DNA from: Aldehydirespirator sp965221185
GTDB taxonomy: Bacteria > Actinomycetota > Acidimicrobiia > Acidimicrobiales > Aldehydirespiratoraceae
DNA: 64,000 bases
NCBI GenBank assembly: GCA_965221185.1
Contig: OZ244866.1
Coordinates: 3,472,001 to 3,536,000, forward strand
Reading direction: 5' to 3'
A model generated the notes under the pieces. The model did no database searches and had not been told where the DNA came from. It saw only the letters and a list, made by a program, of their open reading frames with translations. A program made the translations under genes and the position numbers. Positions 17,883 through 26,939 of this stretch are shown here, piece after piece (position 1 is the stretch's first letter; each line of letters begins with the position of its first letter).

Positions 17883-18502
17883 CACTCGTCGCCTCTGATC
17901 CTCGGGTATGGCGCAGCGGCGTCGCTCTGGGCCAGGGCGAGTTCGAACTGGACCCGCTCCTCGACGCCGCTCCACCGGCCCGGCCCGCCGTAGGGGGCGG
18001 CCTGCAGCCGCACGGGCACCACAATCAGCGCTGGTCCGGGTGCCCCGATGGCACCGGCCAGGTCAGCGGCCAGATCGGCTCCGGCCACAGACACCGAGAC
18101 CCACCCGGCGGCTGCCGCCATCGCGGCGATGTCGAGCCCGTCGGAGCCGGGCAGAGCCCGGGGCCCGCCAGTCTCGTAGCGACGGTTGGCCAGCACCACC
18201 ACGCACAGATTCGTCGGCGCGGCGCCGGCCACCGTAACCAGCGCTCCCAGCCCCATGAGCAGATCGCCATCCCCCACCATCAGCGCGATCGGCCGGTCCG
18301 GTCGAGCGAGGGCGAAGCCGGCCGCCATGGACAGCGACACGCCCATGGGATCGGAGCCGTAGTAGGTCGGTCGAGCACTGCCGAGCTCCCGCCACGCCCG
18401 GCTGCCCGAACCGAGCCCGCAGATCACCACCCCCAGGTCGCCGAGTCCGGCGTCGAGGGTTCGGGCCACGTCGTCCCTGCTATGGCTGACTGCGGTGCTC
18501 AT
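17882..18502 (-). CDS. ThDP-binding decarboxylase subunit (PP domain, ComE-like)
   Basis: A 206-residue protein corresponding to the C-terminal pyrophosphate-binding domain of a thiamine-diphosphate enzyme. The motif begins GDGDLLMGLGALVTV and ends about 30 residues later at LANRRYETGG. It pairs with the adjacent PYR-domain subunit, with ATGA overlap, as in the two-subunit sulfopyruvate decarboxylase (ComDE) and the related phosphonopyruvate decarboxylase. In this operon a 2-oxoacid intermediate from ring cleavage is the likely substrate. Confidence 0.82.
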   Translation of the reverse strand: MSTAVSHSRDDVARTLDAGLGDLGVVICGLGSGSRAWRELGSARPTYYGSDPMGVSLSMAAGFALARPDRPIALMVGDGDLLMGLGALVTVAGAAPTNLCVVVLANRRYETGGPRALPGSDGLDIAAMAAAAGWVSVSVAGADLAADLAGAIGAPGPALIVVPVRLQAAPYGGPGRWSGVEERVQFELALAQSDAAAPYPRIRGDE

Positions 18503-18999
18503 GTTGCCGACCCCTGCAGGGCGTCGCGGGTCAGCAGAGCGACGGCCGGGCGCCGGTGCAGCCAGGCCATGTCCACGACCCGGGCCGCTTCGGCGATACG
18601 GGCCGGGTCGCTCACGACGAAGCTCGGCACGTCGATCCCGTCGAGGACGCGGGCGGTGGCCCGAGCCTTGTACGACTGGTAGTAGAAGCCGTCGTCGGGG
18701 CCGCCGCGCAGGGCCGCGATCACCGGCACGGCCAGCCCGTGGTAGGAGCCGTAGCCCGCCAGCGCGTTCACCGAGACCAGCAGCCCCGCGTTCTGGCACA
18801 CCACCACGCCCCGCCGACCCGCCAGCGTCATGCCGGCTACTAGGCCGACGCCCTCGTCCTCTCTGGTGACCGGTATGTGGCGGATGGTCTCGCTCGCGTC
18901 GAGTGCCTCCAGGACTCCGGAAAGCCAGGAATCGGGGAGAGAGGCCGCGAATTCGACGCCGGCCTCGGTCAGAGCCTCGACCAGCCGGTGGGTGGTCAC
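18499..18999 (-). CDS. ThDP-binding decarboxylase subunit (PYR domain, ComD-like)
   Basis: A 166-residue PYR-domain protein. VTREDEGVGLVAGMTLAG carries the glutamate expected to contact the thiazolium-activating N1' of ThDP. GTG at 18999 overlaps the stop of the M20-like gene (ATGTGA), and the stop overlaps the partner subunit. The decarboxylase is therefore split into two co-translated subunits. Confidence 0.8.
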   Translation of the reverse strand: MTTHRLVEALTEAGVEFAASLPDSWLSGVLEALDASETIRHIPVTREDEGVGLVAGMTLAGRRGVVVCQNAGLLVSVNALAGYGSYHGLAVPVIAALRGGPDDGFYYQSYKARATARVLDGIDVPSFVVSDPARIAEAARVVDMAWLHRRPAVALLTRDALQGSAT

Positions 19000-20255
19000 A
19001 TCCGGCCCCCTTGGTTCGTTGAGTTGCCCAACTGCACCAACAGTTCGGCGTCGATGCGCGAGAAAGTCGTCAGTTCGGCCAGGTCGAGCGCCTCCTGACC
19101 TGCGGGCGCCGAACGGGGCCGGGGGCCGAGTCGGGCCACCGGGATTCCCCTGTGACGAAGCAGGGCTCCGTCGGTCGAGCCGCGCCAGTTGGTGATGGGC
19201 GCACAGGGGCCCAGGTGGCGGCCCCATGCCTCTGTCGCGAGTCTTACCACGGGATGCTCCGTAGGGGTTCGCCCCGCCGGCATGAATGCCGTGACGGACA
19301 CGCTCGTCTCGCTGTGGTTGTCCGCAGCCAGGATCGACGCCAGCTCGCGGGCTAGTTCGGAGGCATCGTCGCCGGGAACCGTCACCAGATAGAGATCAGC
19401 CCAACTCATAGAGGGAAGCATGTCCGGTTTGTCGGGCAGTCCGGCGGTCAGCGCGCCCAGCCCCACATCGCGTCCGCACACAGCCAAGGGATCGCGATCG
19501 CGCAGAGTGTCCCTCCAACTCTCGATGAGTGGCAGGAGCCGGGCCAGTGCGGCGCCGGCGCCGGCGCACCCCTCGGACTGCTGCAGCATGAGCGGCCCGC
19601 CCGGGGATTGAACCGTGATCCTCAGATATGCGCTTCCCGGCTCCTCGTGGAGCACGCCCGGCGCGCCGGCCTTCACATTGATCGCGCTGTGGGGCGCCAG
19701 GCCGGACCCAAGAGCGCGGTGGAGGCCAGCGGCAAAGCCGCCGCTGCCGACCGCGGCCCGGTGGGTGCCGCCGCTGGTCAACAGCACGCCGGTCCCGCTA
19801 GCCAGGGTTCCAGCCCGGCAGCCGGCGAGCATGGCCGCGAGCGCCCCGGCGGCGGGTCCCTTGGACACCGCCATACCCGGCCCGATGAGCTTTCCGTCCC
19901 GCCTTGCAAAGCATGAGCCCGATCCGGCCTCGGCGTGGGGCTCGCCTCCGGTCAGGTGCCGGTACTCCTCGGCTCCCGCCAGGGAGGTGTCGAGATGGGC
20001 GAACAGCATGATCCTCAACGTCTGGTAGTCCGCGGGTCCTGCGGTCACCAGCAGGTTGGCCCGGTCGCCGTCGAATGCGTCGACGCGCCATTCGAGGTCT
20101 GGAGCGATCCGCTGGCCCTCCTCAGCGAGCCGCTCAGCGAGGAGGCGCTCGCGACCGGGAGGGCTGGGCGTCTGCACCATGTGGCGGGCGAGCCCGATGA
20201 CGTCGTCGACGCGCACGGCTTCGCCTGCGCGACGGGCTGCGGACAGAGTGCTCAT
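18996..20255 (-). CDS. M20-like peptidase/deacylase homolog with altered active site
   Basis: A 419-residue protein of the ArgE/DapE/carboxypeptidase G2 family by fold. The first metal motif is AHLDTS (His87, Asp89). However, the segment that should carry the bridging Asp reads GPGMAVSKG (about 125-133), without Asp, and the segment that should read like PDEE, with the catalytic Glu, reads LTSGGTHRA (159-167). Later, STDGALLRHRGIP resembles the C-terminal ligand region. It may be non-hydrolytic or use other chemistry. The ATG at 20255 lies in the second copy of a 17-bp tandem duplication. Confidence 0.72.
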   Translation of the reverse strand: MSTLSAARRAGEAVRVDDVIGLARHMVQTPSPPGRERLLAERLAEEGQRIAPDLEWRVDAFDGDRANLLVTAGPADYQTLRIMLFAHLDTSLAGAEEYRHLTGGEPHAEAGSGSCFARRDGKLIGPGMAVSKGPAAGALAAMLAGCRAGTLASGTGVLLTSGGTHRAAVGSGGFAAGLHRALGSGLAPHSAINVKAGAPGVLHEEPGSAYLRITVQSPGGPLMLQQSEGCAGAGAALARLLPLIESWRDTLRDRDPLAVCGRDVGLGALTAGLPDKPDMLPSMSWADLYLVTVPGDDASELARELASILAADNHSETSVSVTAFMPAGRTPTEHPVVRLATEAWGRHLGPCAPITNWRGSTDGALLRHRGIPVARLGPRPRSAPAGQEALDLAELTTFSRIDAELLVQLGNSTNQGGRM

Positions 20256-20272
20256 GCGGACAGAGTGCTCAT
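20239..20272 (-). repeat. 17-bp tandem duplication creating a 6-codon bridging ORF
   Basis: ATGAGCACTCTGTCCGC occurs twice head to tail. The first ATG (20272) overlaps the upstream MoCo-FAD gene stop as ATGA and opens a 6-codon ORF (MSTLSA) that stops at 20252, overlapping the second ATG (20255), where the M20-like protein starts. A recent slippage duplication of a start region is the simplest reading. Confidence 0.8.
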
Positions 20273-23200
20273 GCGGCCGCCCTCGCCAGGAGCAGCTCTG
20301 CGGCCTGAGCGGCGATTCCTTCGGCTGCCCGGATCTTCCAGGCATTGTTCGCCAGCGGGTGGGCGATTCGCTCAAGCTCATCGGCCAGCGTGCTGCGGAG
20401 GGTTCCGGCGTCGGCGGCCCGGCCCTCCAGCGAGCGCTCGGTGGCCCGCATCCGGCGTGGCGTGGCCGCGATCGCGCCCAACACGACCCGCACGTCATGC
20501 CAGCGTCCGTCCGCGGCGACCGCGGCCGACAGGGCGGCCGAGACCATTGCGAAGTCTCCCTCCCACAGCGCGAGCTTGCAGAAGGCGGAGGCGCGGGCAG
20601 CCGCCGAGGAGCCGATGGTCGCGGAAGTGATCATCTCGCCGTCATCGAAGTCGATCTCTCCCGGTCCCGAATAGAGCTCGGCTGCCGGAACCTCGCGCCG
20701 GCGAGCCAGGCTGCGAAGGGTCACGGTGGCGTCGAGGGCGACCAGCACTGTGGCCAGGTCCGAAGGGGTTACGGCCTGGCAGCGATGAGCGTCCACGATC
20801 GCGTGATGGAACCGGTGGTCGCCCAACACTGCGTAGCAGGGGCAAGTGGGGCCGCTGCGCTTGTAGCAGTCGAAGCCGTTGCGGAAGAACCAGCAACGCT
20901 TGGCCTGGGCCAGGTTCCCTCCGACCGTGGCCACATTGCGGACCTGCTCGGAGGCGATCGATCCGGCCGCGTCGGCGATCGCGGGAACCTCATCGCCAAG
21001 CTCCGCGATGAGCCGGGTCAGGGTCGCGCCCGCTCCGATGCACAGGTCCCCGGCCGGTGTCCGCTCGATGCGGCGCAGCTCGGCTGCCTCCGAGGTGGCG
21101 ATGAGCTTGACAGGACTGCACAGGCCCTGGCGACGCTGCAACGACAGGTCCGTGTTGCCCGCAGCGAGCGCGGCCTCCCTCGAATCGCTCAACTCCCGGA
21201 GGATCGACTCCACATCGCCCGGAAGCTCGACGGCTTCCACTGCGGGCTGGGGGCCCCGGCGCGCCAGCCTTGTGCCGTAGCGGTGAAGCAGCCAATGAAA
21301 ACCCCACCCATACAGCGCTCGCAGCCCGGCCACCCACCATCTCTGAGGCCGCCGCCACAGGGAGCGGACCCGCACCGACCCTCCGTCGCGCTCGTCCAGG
21401 GCCGCTAGCACCTTGTCGGGCGTGAAGGGAAGGTCGCGCAGCCGGACCCCAACTGCGTCGTGCACGGCGTTGGCCACGGCGGCCGCAACCGGGTATACGG
21501 GCAGCTCCCCGACGCTCTTGGCGTCGTAGGGTCCAGCCTCCTCGGGACCTTCCACCAGCACCGCCCGCACGTCGGGAACGTCGGCTGCCCGCGGCAGCGG
21601 ATAGTTGAGCATGGTCGGGTTGATCGGCCTGCCGCCCTCGTGGACGAGTTCCTCGCCCAGCACCGCGCCCAGGGCCATGACCACGCCTCCGATGATCTGC
21701 CCCTCGACGGCGCCGGGGTTGATAGCCCGGCCGACGTCGTGGGCGGCCACGTAGTCCACGACGCGGATGCGGCCGGTCGACTCGTCGACCTCCACCACAG
21801 CACCGTGGGCGCAGAACGTGTAGCTGGCCGAGAAGTTGGGTGTGGGATTGTTCGCGCCGAACATCTCCATCCGCGTCTCGTGATGGGTCGCCTGAGCGGC
21901 CAGCACGCCGGCGGCTGCCGCTTCGCCGGACCGGACGAGTTCGGCCAACTCGACGCTGCAATCGTCGAGTTCGGCCCGGCCGCCGGCGAGAACGACGGCA
22001 TCGGCGGATCCTCCGAGCTTCGCGGCCGCGAGATCCCGCAGCTTGCCGGCCAGCTCGCGGGCCGCCGCGCCCACGGCGTGACCAGCCATATGGGTGCCCC
22101 TCGAGGACCAGGCGCCGGCGTCGTGAGGGATGCCGGGGCCATGGCCCATGACCACGTCGACCTCCGTCGGCGCGATGCCGAGCTCGGAGGCCGCGACCTG
22201 TGCGCACACCGTGCGCTGGCCGGTACCGGCGTCGAGGCTTCCGAAGCGCACCCGCGCCCGTCCGGCTTCGTCGATCTCCACCGCGGCCGAGCTCTCGTTC
22301 GTGCCGGGATCGACATACGAGCCGCTCCCGTGCATGCCGGCGGCCACCCCGAAGCCCCTTGATGGGCGGCGCTGCTCGCCCCTCCGCAGAGTCCAATCGA
22401 GTTCTGATCGCACTGCTTGGAGGCACTCGACGAGTCGGACCGAGCCGATGCGGGCGCCGCACAGTGCGGTGGATCCCTCCAGGTTGGCATTGGCGATGCG
22501 CAAGTCGATGGCGTCCACCGACAGCATTCCTGCGATCTCGTCGACCTGGCTCTCGAGCGCGAACGAGACCTGCGGACCGCCGTAGCCGCGGAACTGGCCG
22601 CCCGGCTGAATGGCGGTGTCCACCAGGCGGGCTCGCCACGTCACCGCGTCGGGCCGGTACAGAGACCCCATCGTCTTGATTCCGACCTTCAGGACGGTGG
22701 GTCCCGAGTGGTTGTACGCGCCGTTCTCGTAGAGGAGATCACCCTCGATGAGGCAGATGCGGCCGTCGGCGGTGGCGTGCATCCGGGTGGTGACCGTGCT
22801 GCGATGCCGGGTCTTGGTCGTACCGAACTCCTCCTCGCGCGTCAGCTCAAGACGCACGGGCTGGCCGGCCCGGCGAGCCAGCAGCGCGACTATCACCTCA
22901 TGCTCGGCGATCTTGGAGCGGGCACCGAAGCCTCCGCCCACCGAGATGTCGTGGCAGATCACGTCTTGCGGATCGATGCCGAGCGTGTGGGCGACCTCGG
23001 CCGCGACGTAATAGGGCGCCTGGGTCGTAGTCCACAGCTCCAGCCTGTGTCCGGTCCAGCAGGCCAGCGTGGTGCTGCGCTCCATGCATACGTGCGTCGT
23101 GCGCGGGTATCGGAACGTGCCTTCCACCATGACGGCAGAACTGTCTTGTGCGCCCTCCACGTCGCCCCATGCACCCCGCTCGTCCACGGCCAGATTGGGG

Positions 23201-23649
23201 CCGGCGGACCGGGCGTGGAGCACCGGAGCTCCGGTCTTGAGAGCCTGCTCGGGAGTGAGCGGCGCGCCGAGGAGCCGGTAGGTGACACCTATGGCCTCGA
23301 GCGCACGCCGGGCTGTCGCCTGATCGCGTGCGGCCACCGCGGCCACTTCCTCACCGATGAAGCGCACGCGCTTTGTCGCGAGCGGGGGACGATCGGCGTG
23401 CGCGGGCCCAGAATGCTTGTAGCGGGTCCCGTCGCCCAGATCGGCGGCGGTGACCACGGCACTGACCCCGTCCATGGCTAACGCGGCGGAGGTGTCGATG
23501 GCGAGGATTTCTGCGTGGGTGTGGGGCGAGCGCAGTATCGCTCCGACCAGCACGCCGGCTCCGGAGAGGTCTCCCGTGTAGCGGGCCGATCCGGTGGTTC
23601 GAGCCTCCCAGTCCACCTGGCGGGTGCGCCGACCGACCGCCGTGGCCAT
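20269..23649 (-). CDS. Molybdenum hydroxylase: fused MoCo-binding and FAD-binding subunits
   Basis: A 1126-residue xanthine-dehydrogenase-family protein. Residues 1 to about 755 are the molybdopterin subunit: VGGGFGARS, and the catalytic glutamate in AKSVGELPVYP (Glu715). Residues from about 800 form a CoxM/HcrB-type FAD domain, with AGNTDLSLQ and NVATVGGNLAQAKR. Normally these are separate polypeptides, or are fused in the order FeS-FAD-MoCo. The FAD part has a four-cysteine cluster (Cys919, 928, 936, 938) that could hold an extra Fe-S centre. Partner is the 2Fe-2S protein just upstream. Expected reaction: water-derived hydroxylation of an N-heteroaromatic or aldehyde carbon. Confidence 0.85.
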   Translation of the reverse strand: MATAVGRRTRQVDWEARTTGSARYTGDLSGAGVLVGAILRSPHTHAEILAIDTSAALAMDGVSAVVTAADLGDGTRYKHSGPAHADRPPLATKRVRFIGEEVAAVAARDQATARRALEAIGVTYRLLGAPLTPEQALKTGAPVLHARSAGPNLAVDERGAWGDVEGAQDSSAVMVEGTFRYPRTTHVCMERSTTLACWTGHRLELWTTTQAPYYVAAEVAHTLGIDPQDVICHDISVGGGFGARSKIAEHEVIVALLARRAGQPVRLELTREEEFGTTKTRHRSTVTTRMHATADGRICLIEGDLLYENGAYNHSGPTVLKVGIKTMGSLYRPDAVTWRARLVDTAIQPGGQFRGYGGPQVSFALESQVDEIAGMLSVDAIDLRIANANLEGSTALCGARIGSVRLVECLQAVRSELDWTLRRGEQRRPSRGFGVAAGMHGSGSYVDPGTNESSAAVEIDEAGRARVRFGSLDAGTGQRTVCAQVAASELGIAPTEVDVVMGHGPGIPHDAGAWSSRGTHMAGHAVGAAARELAGKLRDLAAAKLGGSADAVVLAGGRAELDDCSVELAELVRSGEAAAAGVLAAQATHHETRMEMFGANNPTPNFSASYTFCAHGAVVEVDESTGRIRVVDYVAAHDVGRAINPGAVEGQIIGGVVMALGAVLGEELVHEGGRPINPTMLNYPLPRAADVPDVRAVLVEGPEEAGPYDAKSVGELPVYPVAAAVANAVHDAVGVRLRDLPFTPDKVLAALDERDGGSVRVRSLWRRPQRWWVAGLRALYGWGFHWLLHRYGTRLARRGPQPAVEAVELPGDVESILRELSDSREAALAAGNTDLSLQRRQGLCSPVKLIATSEAAELRRIERTPAGDLCIGAGATLTRLIAELGDEVPAIADAAGSIASEQVRNVATVGGNLAQAKRCWFFRNGFDCYKRSGPTCPCYAVLGDHRFHHAIVDAHRCQAVTPSDLATVLVALDATVTLRSLARRREVPAAELYSGPGEIDFDDGEMITSATIGSSAAARASAFCKLALWEGDFAMVSAALSAAVAADGRWHDVRVVLGAIAATPRRMRATERSLEGRAADAGTLRSTLADELERIAHPLANNAWKIRAAEGIAAQAAELLLARAAA

Positions 23650-23714
23650 CACAGCGGGGCCGGCGCGTCCCGGCCAAGAGAGCTGGAGGCCCGACGGTCG
23701 ACCGCCGCGGTCAT
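23649..23714 (-). other. Bridging mini-ORF (21 codons)
   Basis: ATG at 23714 overlaps the stop of the 2Fe-2S gene (ATGA); its stop overlaps the ATG of the MoCo-FAD gene (TGATG). The peptide would begin MTAAVDRRASSSLG. It has no recognisable domain and may serve only translational coupling. Confidence 0.35.
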
Positions 23715-24232
23715 CCCAGGCGCTCCGCGGCGTCCTCGATGGCGTCGAGGATCTGCGAGTATCCCGTGCAGCGGCAGATGTTGCCCGAGATCCGGCGCCG
23801 CAGCTGCTCCCGGTCTGAGACCTGCCCGCCGGCAATCAAGGCGCCCGCGGTCACAATGTGGCCCGGCGTGCAGTAGCCGCACTGGAACGCGGCGTGATCG
23901 GCGAAGGACTCTCGCAGCACGGCGCCCGCGTCGCCGGACCCCTCGATCGTGATCACCGCACCGGTGACGGTCGCGCTCAGAGTGACACAGGCCAGTCTCA
24001 GGTCGCCGTCGACGAGCACCGTGCACGCGCCGCACTCGCCTCGGCCGCAGGCCTCCTTCGCTCCGGTGAGGCCGCGGTCGCGCAGGAAGGTCAGCAGCGT
24101 CCCGTCGGGAGGCTGGCTGCCGGCCAGGAGCTGCCCGTTGACCGCGATCTCGAAGCGTTGCACCCCCGGATCGGCCCGTCCCGGATCGGAGGGGGTGACG
24201 GCCGCGGCACGAAGCCGGCCGGCAAGCCTCAC
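23711..24232 (-). CDS. 2Fe-2S subunit of molybdenum hydroxylase (CoxS/XdhC-type small subunit)
   Basis: A 173-residue electron-transfer subunit with a plant-ferredoxin-like cluster (CGRGECGACTV) and the all-alpha second 2Fe-2S domain (CGYCTPGHI and NICRCTGY). GTG at 24232 overlaps the stop of the VOC gene. About 30 extra residues precede the first beta strand, so the real start could be slightly further in. It passes electrons from the MoCo site to FAD in the adjacent fusion protein. Confidence 0.88.
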   Translation of the reverse strand: MRLAGRLRAAAVTPSDPGRADPGVQRFEIAVNGQLLAGSQPPDGTLLTFLRDRGLTGAKEACGRGECGACTVLVDGDLRLACVTLSATVTGAVITIEGSGDAGAVLRESFADHAAFQCGYCTPGHIVTAGALIAGGQVSDREQLRRRISGNICRCTGYSQILDAIEDAAERLG

Positions 24233-25107
24233 AGGCGGCCCCAGTCGTCGGCTGCGGCCCTCCACACATCGATGTTCCTCGGGTCCACCGGCATGCGCCG
24301 AGGCTCATGGGTGTGCTCGTGCTGCTCGGGCGTGAGCACACGGTGGCCATCGCAGAGCTCGATGCGCGGTCCGTGGGCCTCGTCGAGCATGTAGAAGGCG
24401 AGCGAGAAGGACGCTGAGTGGTTCACGAGATCCGCCGGAATGGGGACGCCCGCATAGAGCGCCCGGGCTCGCATCCGCATGACGTGATCGAAGTTCTTCA
24501 TCGCGAAGCACAGGTGCGCCATGTAGTAGGAGTCGTCACGGCGGACGGCCAGGGAGTGGTGGTACCGGTCCTCGCTGCGGAGGAACACCGTCATATCGCC
24601 GACGTAGTCCGAGGGACGGAAGCCGAGCACGTCCACATAGAACGCAACCGTCGCCTCGTAGCGGTCTGACGACAGGAACGGATGGACCAGGTCGACGGGG
24701 CGCAGTTCCACCGGCGGCGGATCCGCGAATTCGTGGAACTCGGTCACGAGTTCGATCACGAGCCCGTTGGGGTCGTGCACGGCGAACCCGTCAGTCACCA
24801 GGCCCGCGGTTCGCTCGTGCAGGTCGTCCACCGACAGTCCCGCGTCCTTGACCCGCTTGCGGAGCACGTCGAGGCCTCCGTTGGATCGCACGTCGAAGCA
24901 GACGGACGTTGTCAGGCTCTGGGTTCGCTCACTAGCGGAGACGAGCTCGATGGCGTGATGGCCCACGTCGGCGCGCATCTGGGCCCAGTCGTCGCCGCGG
25001 CGCTCGAGCGTCAGGCCGACGTGGTAGTTGTACCAGCCGATGCTGGCGTCGAGGTCGGGCACCTCGATGCGGGCGAACATCAGTCCATGGGGCGCGGTCA
25101 TGGTCAT
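24229..25107 (-). CDS. Two-domain VOC-family extradiol-dioxygenase-like protein
   Basis: A 292-residue protein with two glyoxalase/bleomycin-resistance modules, as in type I extradiol dioxygenases. The C-terminal module has the candidate iron ligands: His in DLVHPFLSS, His in YMAHLCFAM and Glu in HGPRIELC. The N-terminal module starts MFARIEVPDLDASIGWY. It lies between a Rieske dioxygenase and a molybdenum hydroxylase and probably cleaves a hydroxylated ring, though catechol itself is not implied. Confidence 0.78.
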   Translation of the reverse strand: MTMTAPHGLMFARIEVPDLDASIGWYNYHVGLTLERRGDDWAQMRADVGHHAIELVSASERTQSLTTSVCFDVRSNGGLDVLRKRVKDAGLSVDDLHERTAGLVTDGFAVHDPNGLVIELVTEFHEFADPPPVELRPVDLVHPFLSSDRYEATVAFYVDVLGFRPSDYVGDMTVFLRSEDRYHHSLAVRRDDSYYMAHLCFAMKNFDHVMRMRARALYAGVPIPADLVNHSASFSLAFYMLDEAHGPRIELCDGHRVLTPEQHEHTHEPRRMPVDPRNIDVWRAAADDWGRL

Positions 25108-25146
25108 CTGCCTCCTTGGGATTGTCGGCTCATCGCGGATGTGGTG

Positions 25147-25632
25147 TCATAGGACGAAGCTGAGGCGTCCCTGGCGCAGGCGCTCGGACGCGACGATGAC
25201 CCGGCGCAGGCGGAAGAGGGGGCCGCCGTCGGTGGGCACCACGACATGGCGGTACCAGCCACAGAAAACGTCAATCTGGCCGTCCCGGAGGCGGTGCACG
25301 ATGAACGACGCGCCCACGGAGACGCTGTCAGCGTCGGGACCCTCGCCGGCGGTCACGTTGCTTATGAGGCGGTGCGTTCGCGAAGGGGGGTTCTCGGCAT
25401 GGGCGTTGCGCGATTTGAGCCGGGTGATGCGGGCGGCCAGCAGCTCGGCGTCGTCGGCCACGAAGAACTGCGAGGTCCGGGGGTCGCCCCACGGGTCGTC
25501 AAGAGCCGGGATCTCGTAGCGGGCGTCGGACAGGAACAGCCCGTGCCAGTCGTCGAGGCGCCATCTCTCCAGCAGGTCCGCTTCGTGGAAGAGGAAGTCC
25601 TCGGCCGCGGCCCGGCTCAGCAGGGCTGTCAT
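25147..25632 (-). CDS. Aromatic-ring-hydroxylating dioxygenase, beta subunit
   Basis: A 161-residue small subunit of the NTF2-like fold: EDFLFHEADLLERWRLDDW at the N-terminus and FRLRRVIVASERLRQGRLSF at the C-terminus are family-typical. The start ATG overlaps the alpha-subunit stop (ATGA). It has a structural role in the alpha3beta3 oxygenase. No ferredoxin or reductase partner is encoded nearby. Confidence 0.87.
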   Translation of the reverse strand: MTALLSRAAAEDFLFHEADLLERWRLDDWHGLFLSDARYEIPALDDPWGDPRTSQFFVADDAELLAARITRLKSRNAHAENPPSRTHRLISNVTAGEGPDADSVSVGASFIVHRLRDGQIDVFCGWYRHVVVPTDGGPLFRLRRVIVASERLRQGRLSFVL

Positions 25633-26939
25633 GTTGGCATCGCCTGATCCGCAGCCATCAGAGAGTTCCACTGGCGCCAGAACCCCCTGATGGAGGCCTC
25701 GTCCACCGACCGGCACTGCCCGCCGGCCATCTCGTCGGACATGCCCCGCGAGATGTCGTTCCAGTCGACGCCCGGCCTCAGGTCGCCCGCGGTGGACTCG
25801 ATTCCCCGCTGGATCGCCTCGTACGCCTCGATGTCGTCGGGCGTGGCCAGCCCGCCCGGGCCTATGAAGCTCACCAGGGTTCGCAAACGCAGAGCCCTGG
25901 CATCCTCCGGCTCGGTGCGGGGCGCCAGATGCCAGGCCGTGACGTCTGTGGTGCGCGCGCTGGTGGGCTCCAGCATCCGGATCGACAGGGCCTCGATGTC
26001 GAACATCAACAGATTGGGGAACACGAAGAAGATACGACTGTGATCAGCGATCCTCAACGCCCGAACCGGGCCCAGCCGCGCCGCGAGCTCGGCCCGCACC
26101 GCGTCGATCCGGGCCCGCTCCTCCTCTCCGAAGCGCGGCTCCCATTCCAGGCCGACCCGGCCGGAGTGCCCCGACATCGTCATGACGCTGTGCCCGTTGC
26201 CGAGGTTCTCCACCACGCCCCCCTGATCGGAGGTGGCGAAGCCCGACGACTTCAGATACTCGACGAAGGTTGCATGGGTGGGCATGAAGTGGTAGCCGTC
26301 CATGGCGTTCTCAACGGCCAGCTTCCAGTTGCCCTTGACGCCGTAGGTCTGGGTGCCGGATAGGACCTGCATGCCGGCCGCACAGTGGTCGGCCACGAGG
26401 TCGAGATGCTCTCCCGCGCCGGCGAGGTGCTCGTCGAGGGTGGGGCCGTCGATTGCGAAGCTCACGAACACGAAGCCGCGGCGGGTGGCCATGCGGGGAA
26501 CCGCTCTCAGGCCCAGCCGGTCCCGGAAGGCGTCGTCGGGCGGATAAGCCTCCTTGCCGGGGAGCGACACCAGCGCGCCCGAGGGCGAGAACGACCACGC
26601 GTGGTAGAAGCACCTGAAGAATCTGGCTGTGCCCCGGCTCTCGCGGCACAGCGTGGTGCCCCGATGCGGGCAGGTGTTGAGCCATACCCGCAACGCGCCG
26701 TCCTCGTCCAGGCAGAAGATCACCTGACGCCCGCCGACGGTGCGGACGAGATAGTCCCCGGGGTTCTCCAGCTCGCTGTCGTGGCCCAGGTAGAGCCAGG
26801 CGCTCGCAAAGATTCGCTCCATCTCCCGGCGGAACACTTCCTCGGATCTCAACGCGGCCCGATGGACCCGGAACACTCGGGCCTCGAGGTCCTCATTGAC
26901 CCAACCGCTGGTGGTGCCGCTGCTGGCGCTGGCTGTCAT
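25629..26939 (-). CDS. Rieske-type ring-hydroxylating dioxygenase, alpha subunit
   Basis: A 436-residue catalytic subunit. The Rieske 2Fe-2S ligands are Cys90-x-His92 and Cys110-x2-His113 (CPHRG and CFYHAWS). The mononuclear iron site is NAMDGYHFMPTH, with the bridging Asp before it. Start and stop are both ATGA overlaps. It would introduce O2 into an aromatic or N-heteroaromatic ring; electron-transfer partners must be encoded elsewhere. Confidence 0.9.
   Translation of the reverse strand: MTASASSGTTSGWVNEDLEARVFRVHRAALRSEEVFRREMERIFASAWLYLGHDSELENPGDYLVRTVGGRQVIFCLDEDGALRVWLNTCPHRGTTLCRESRGTARFFRCFYHAWSFSPSGALVSLPGKEAYPPDDAFRDRLGLRAVPRMATRRGFVFVSFAIDGPTLDEHLAGAGEHLDLVADHCAAGMQVLSGTQTYGVKGNWKLAVENAMDGYHFMPTHATFVEYLKSSGFATSDQGGVVENLGNGHSVMTMSGHSGRVGLEWEPRFGEEERARIDAVRAELAARLGPVRALRIADHSRIFFVFPNLLMFDIEALSIRMLEPTSARTTDVTAWHLAPRTEPEDARALRLRTLVSFIGPGGLATPDDIEAYEAIQRGIESTAGDLRPGVDWNDISRGMSDEMAGGQCRSVDEASIRGFWRQWNSLMAADQAMPT

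Noticed and set aside
20990..22639. 549-codon open frame within the MoCo-FAD gene, same strand
   Set aside because: Arg/Gly-rich, low-complexity translation without domain features; it is a shifted frame of a well-supported gene.
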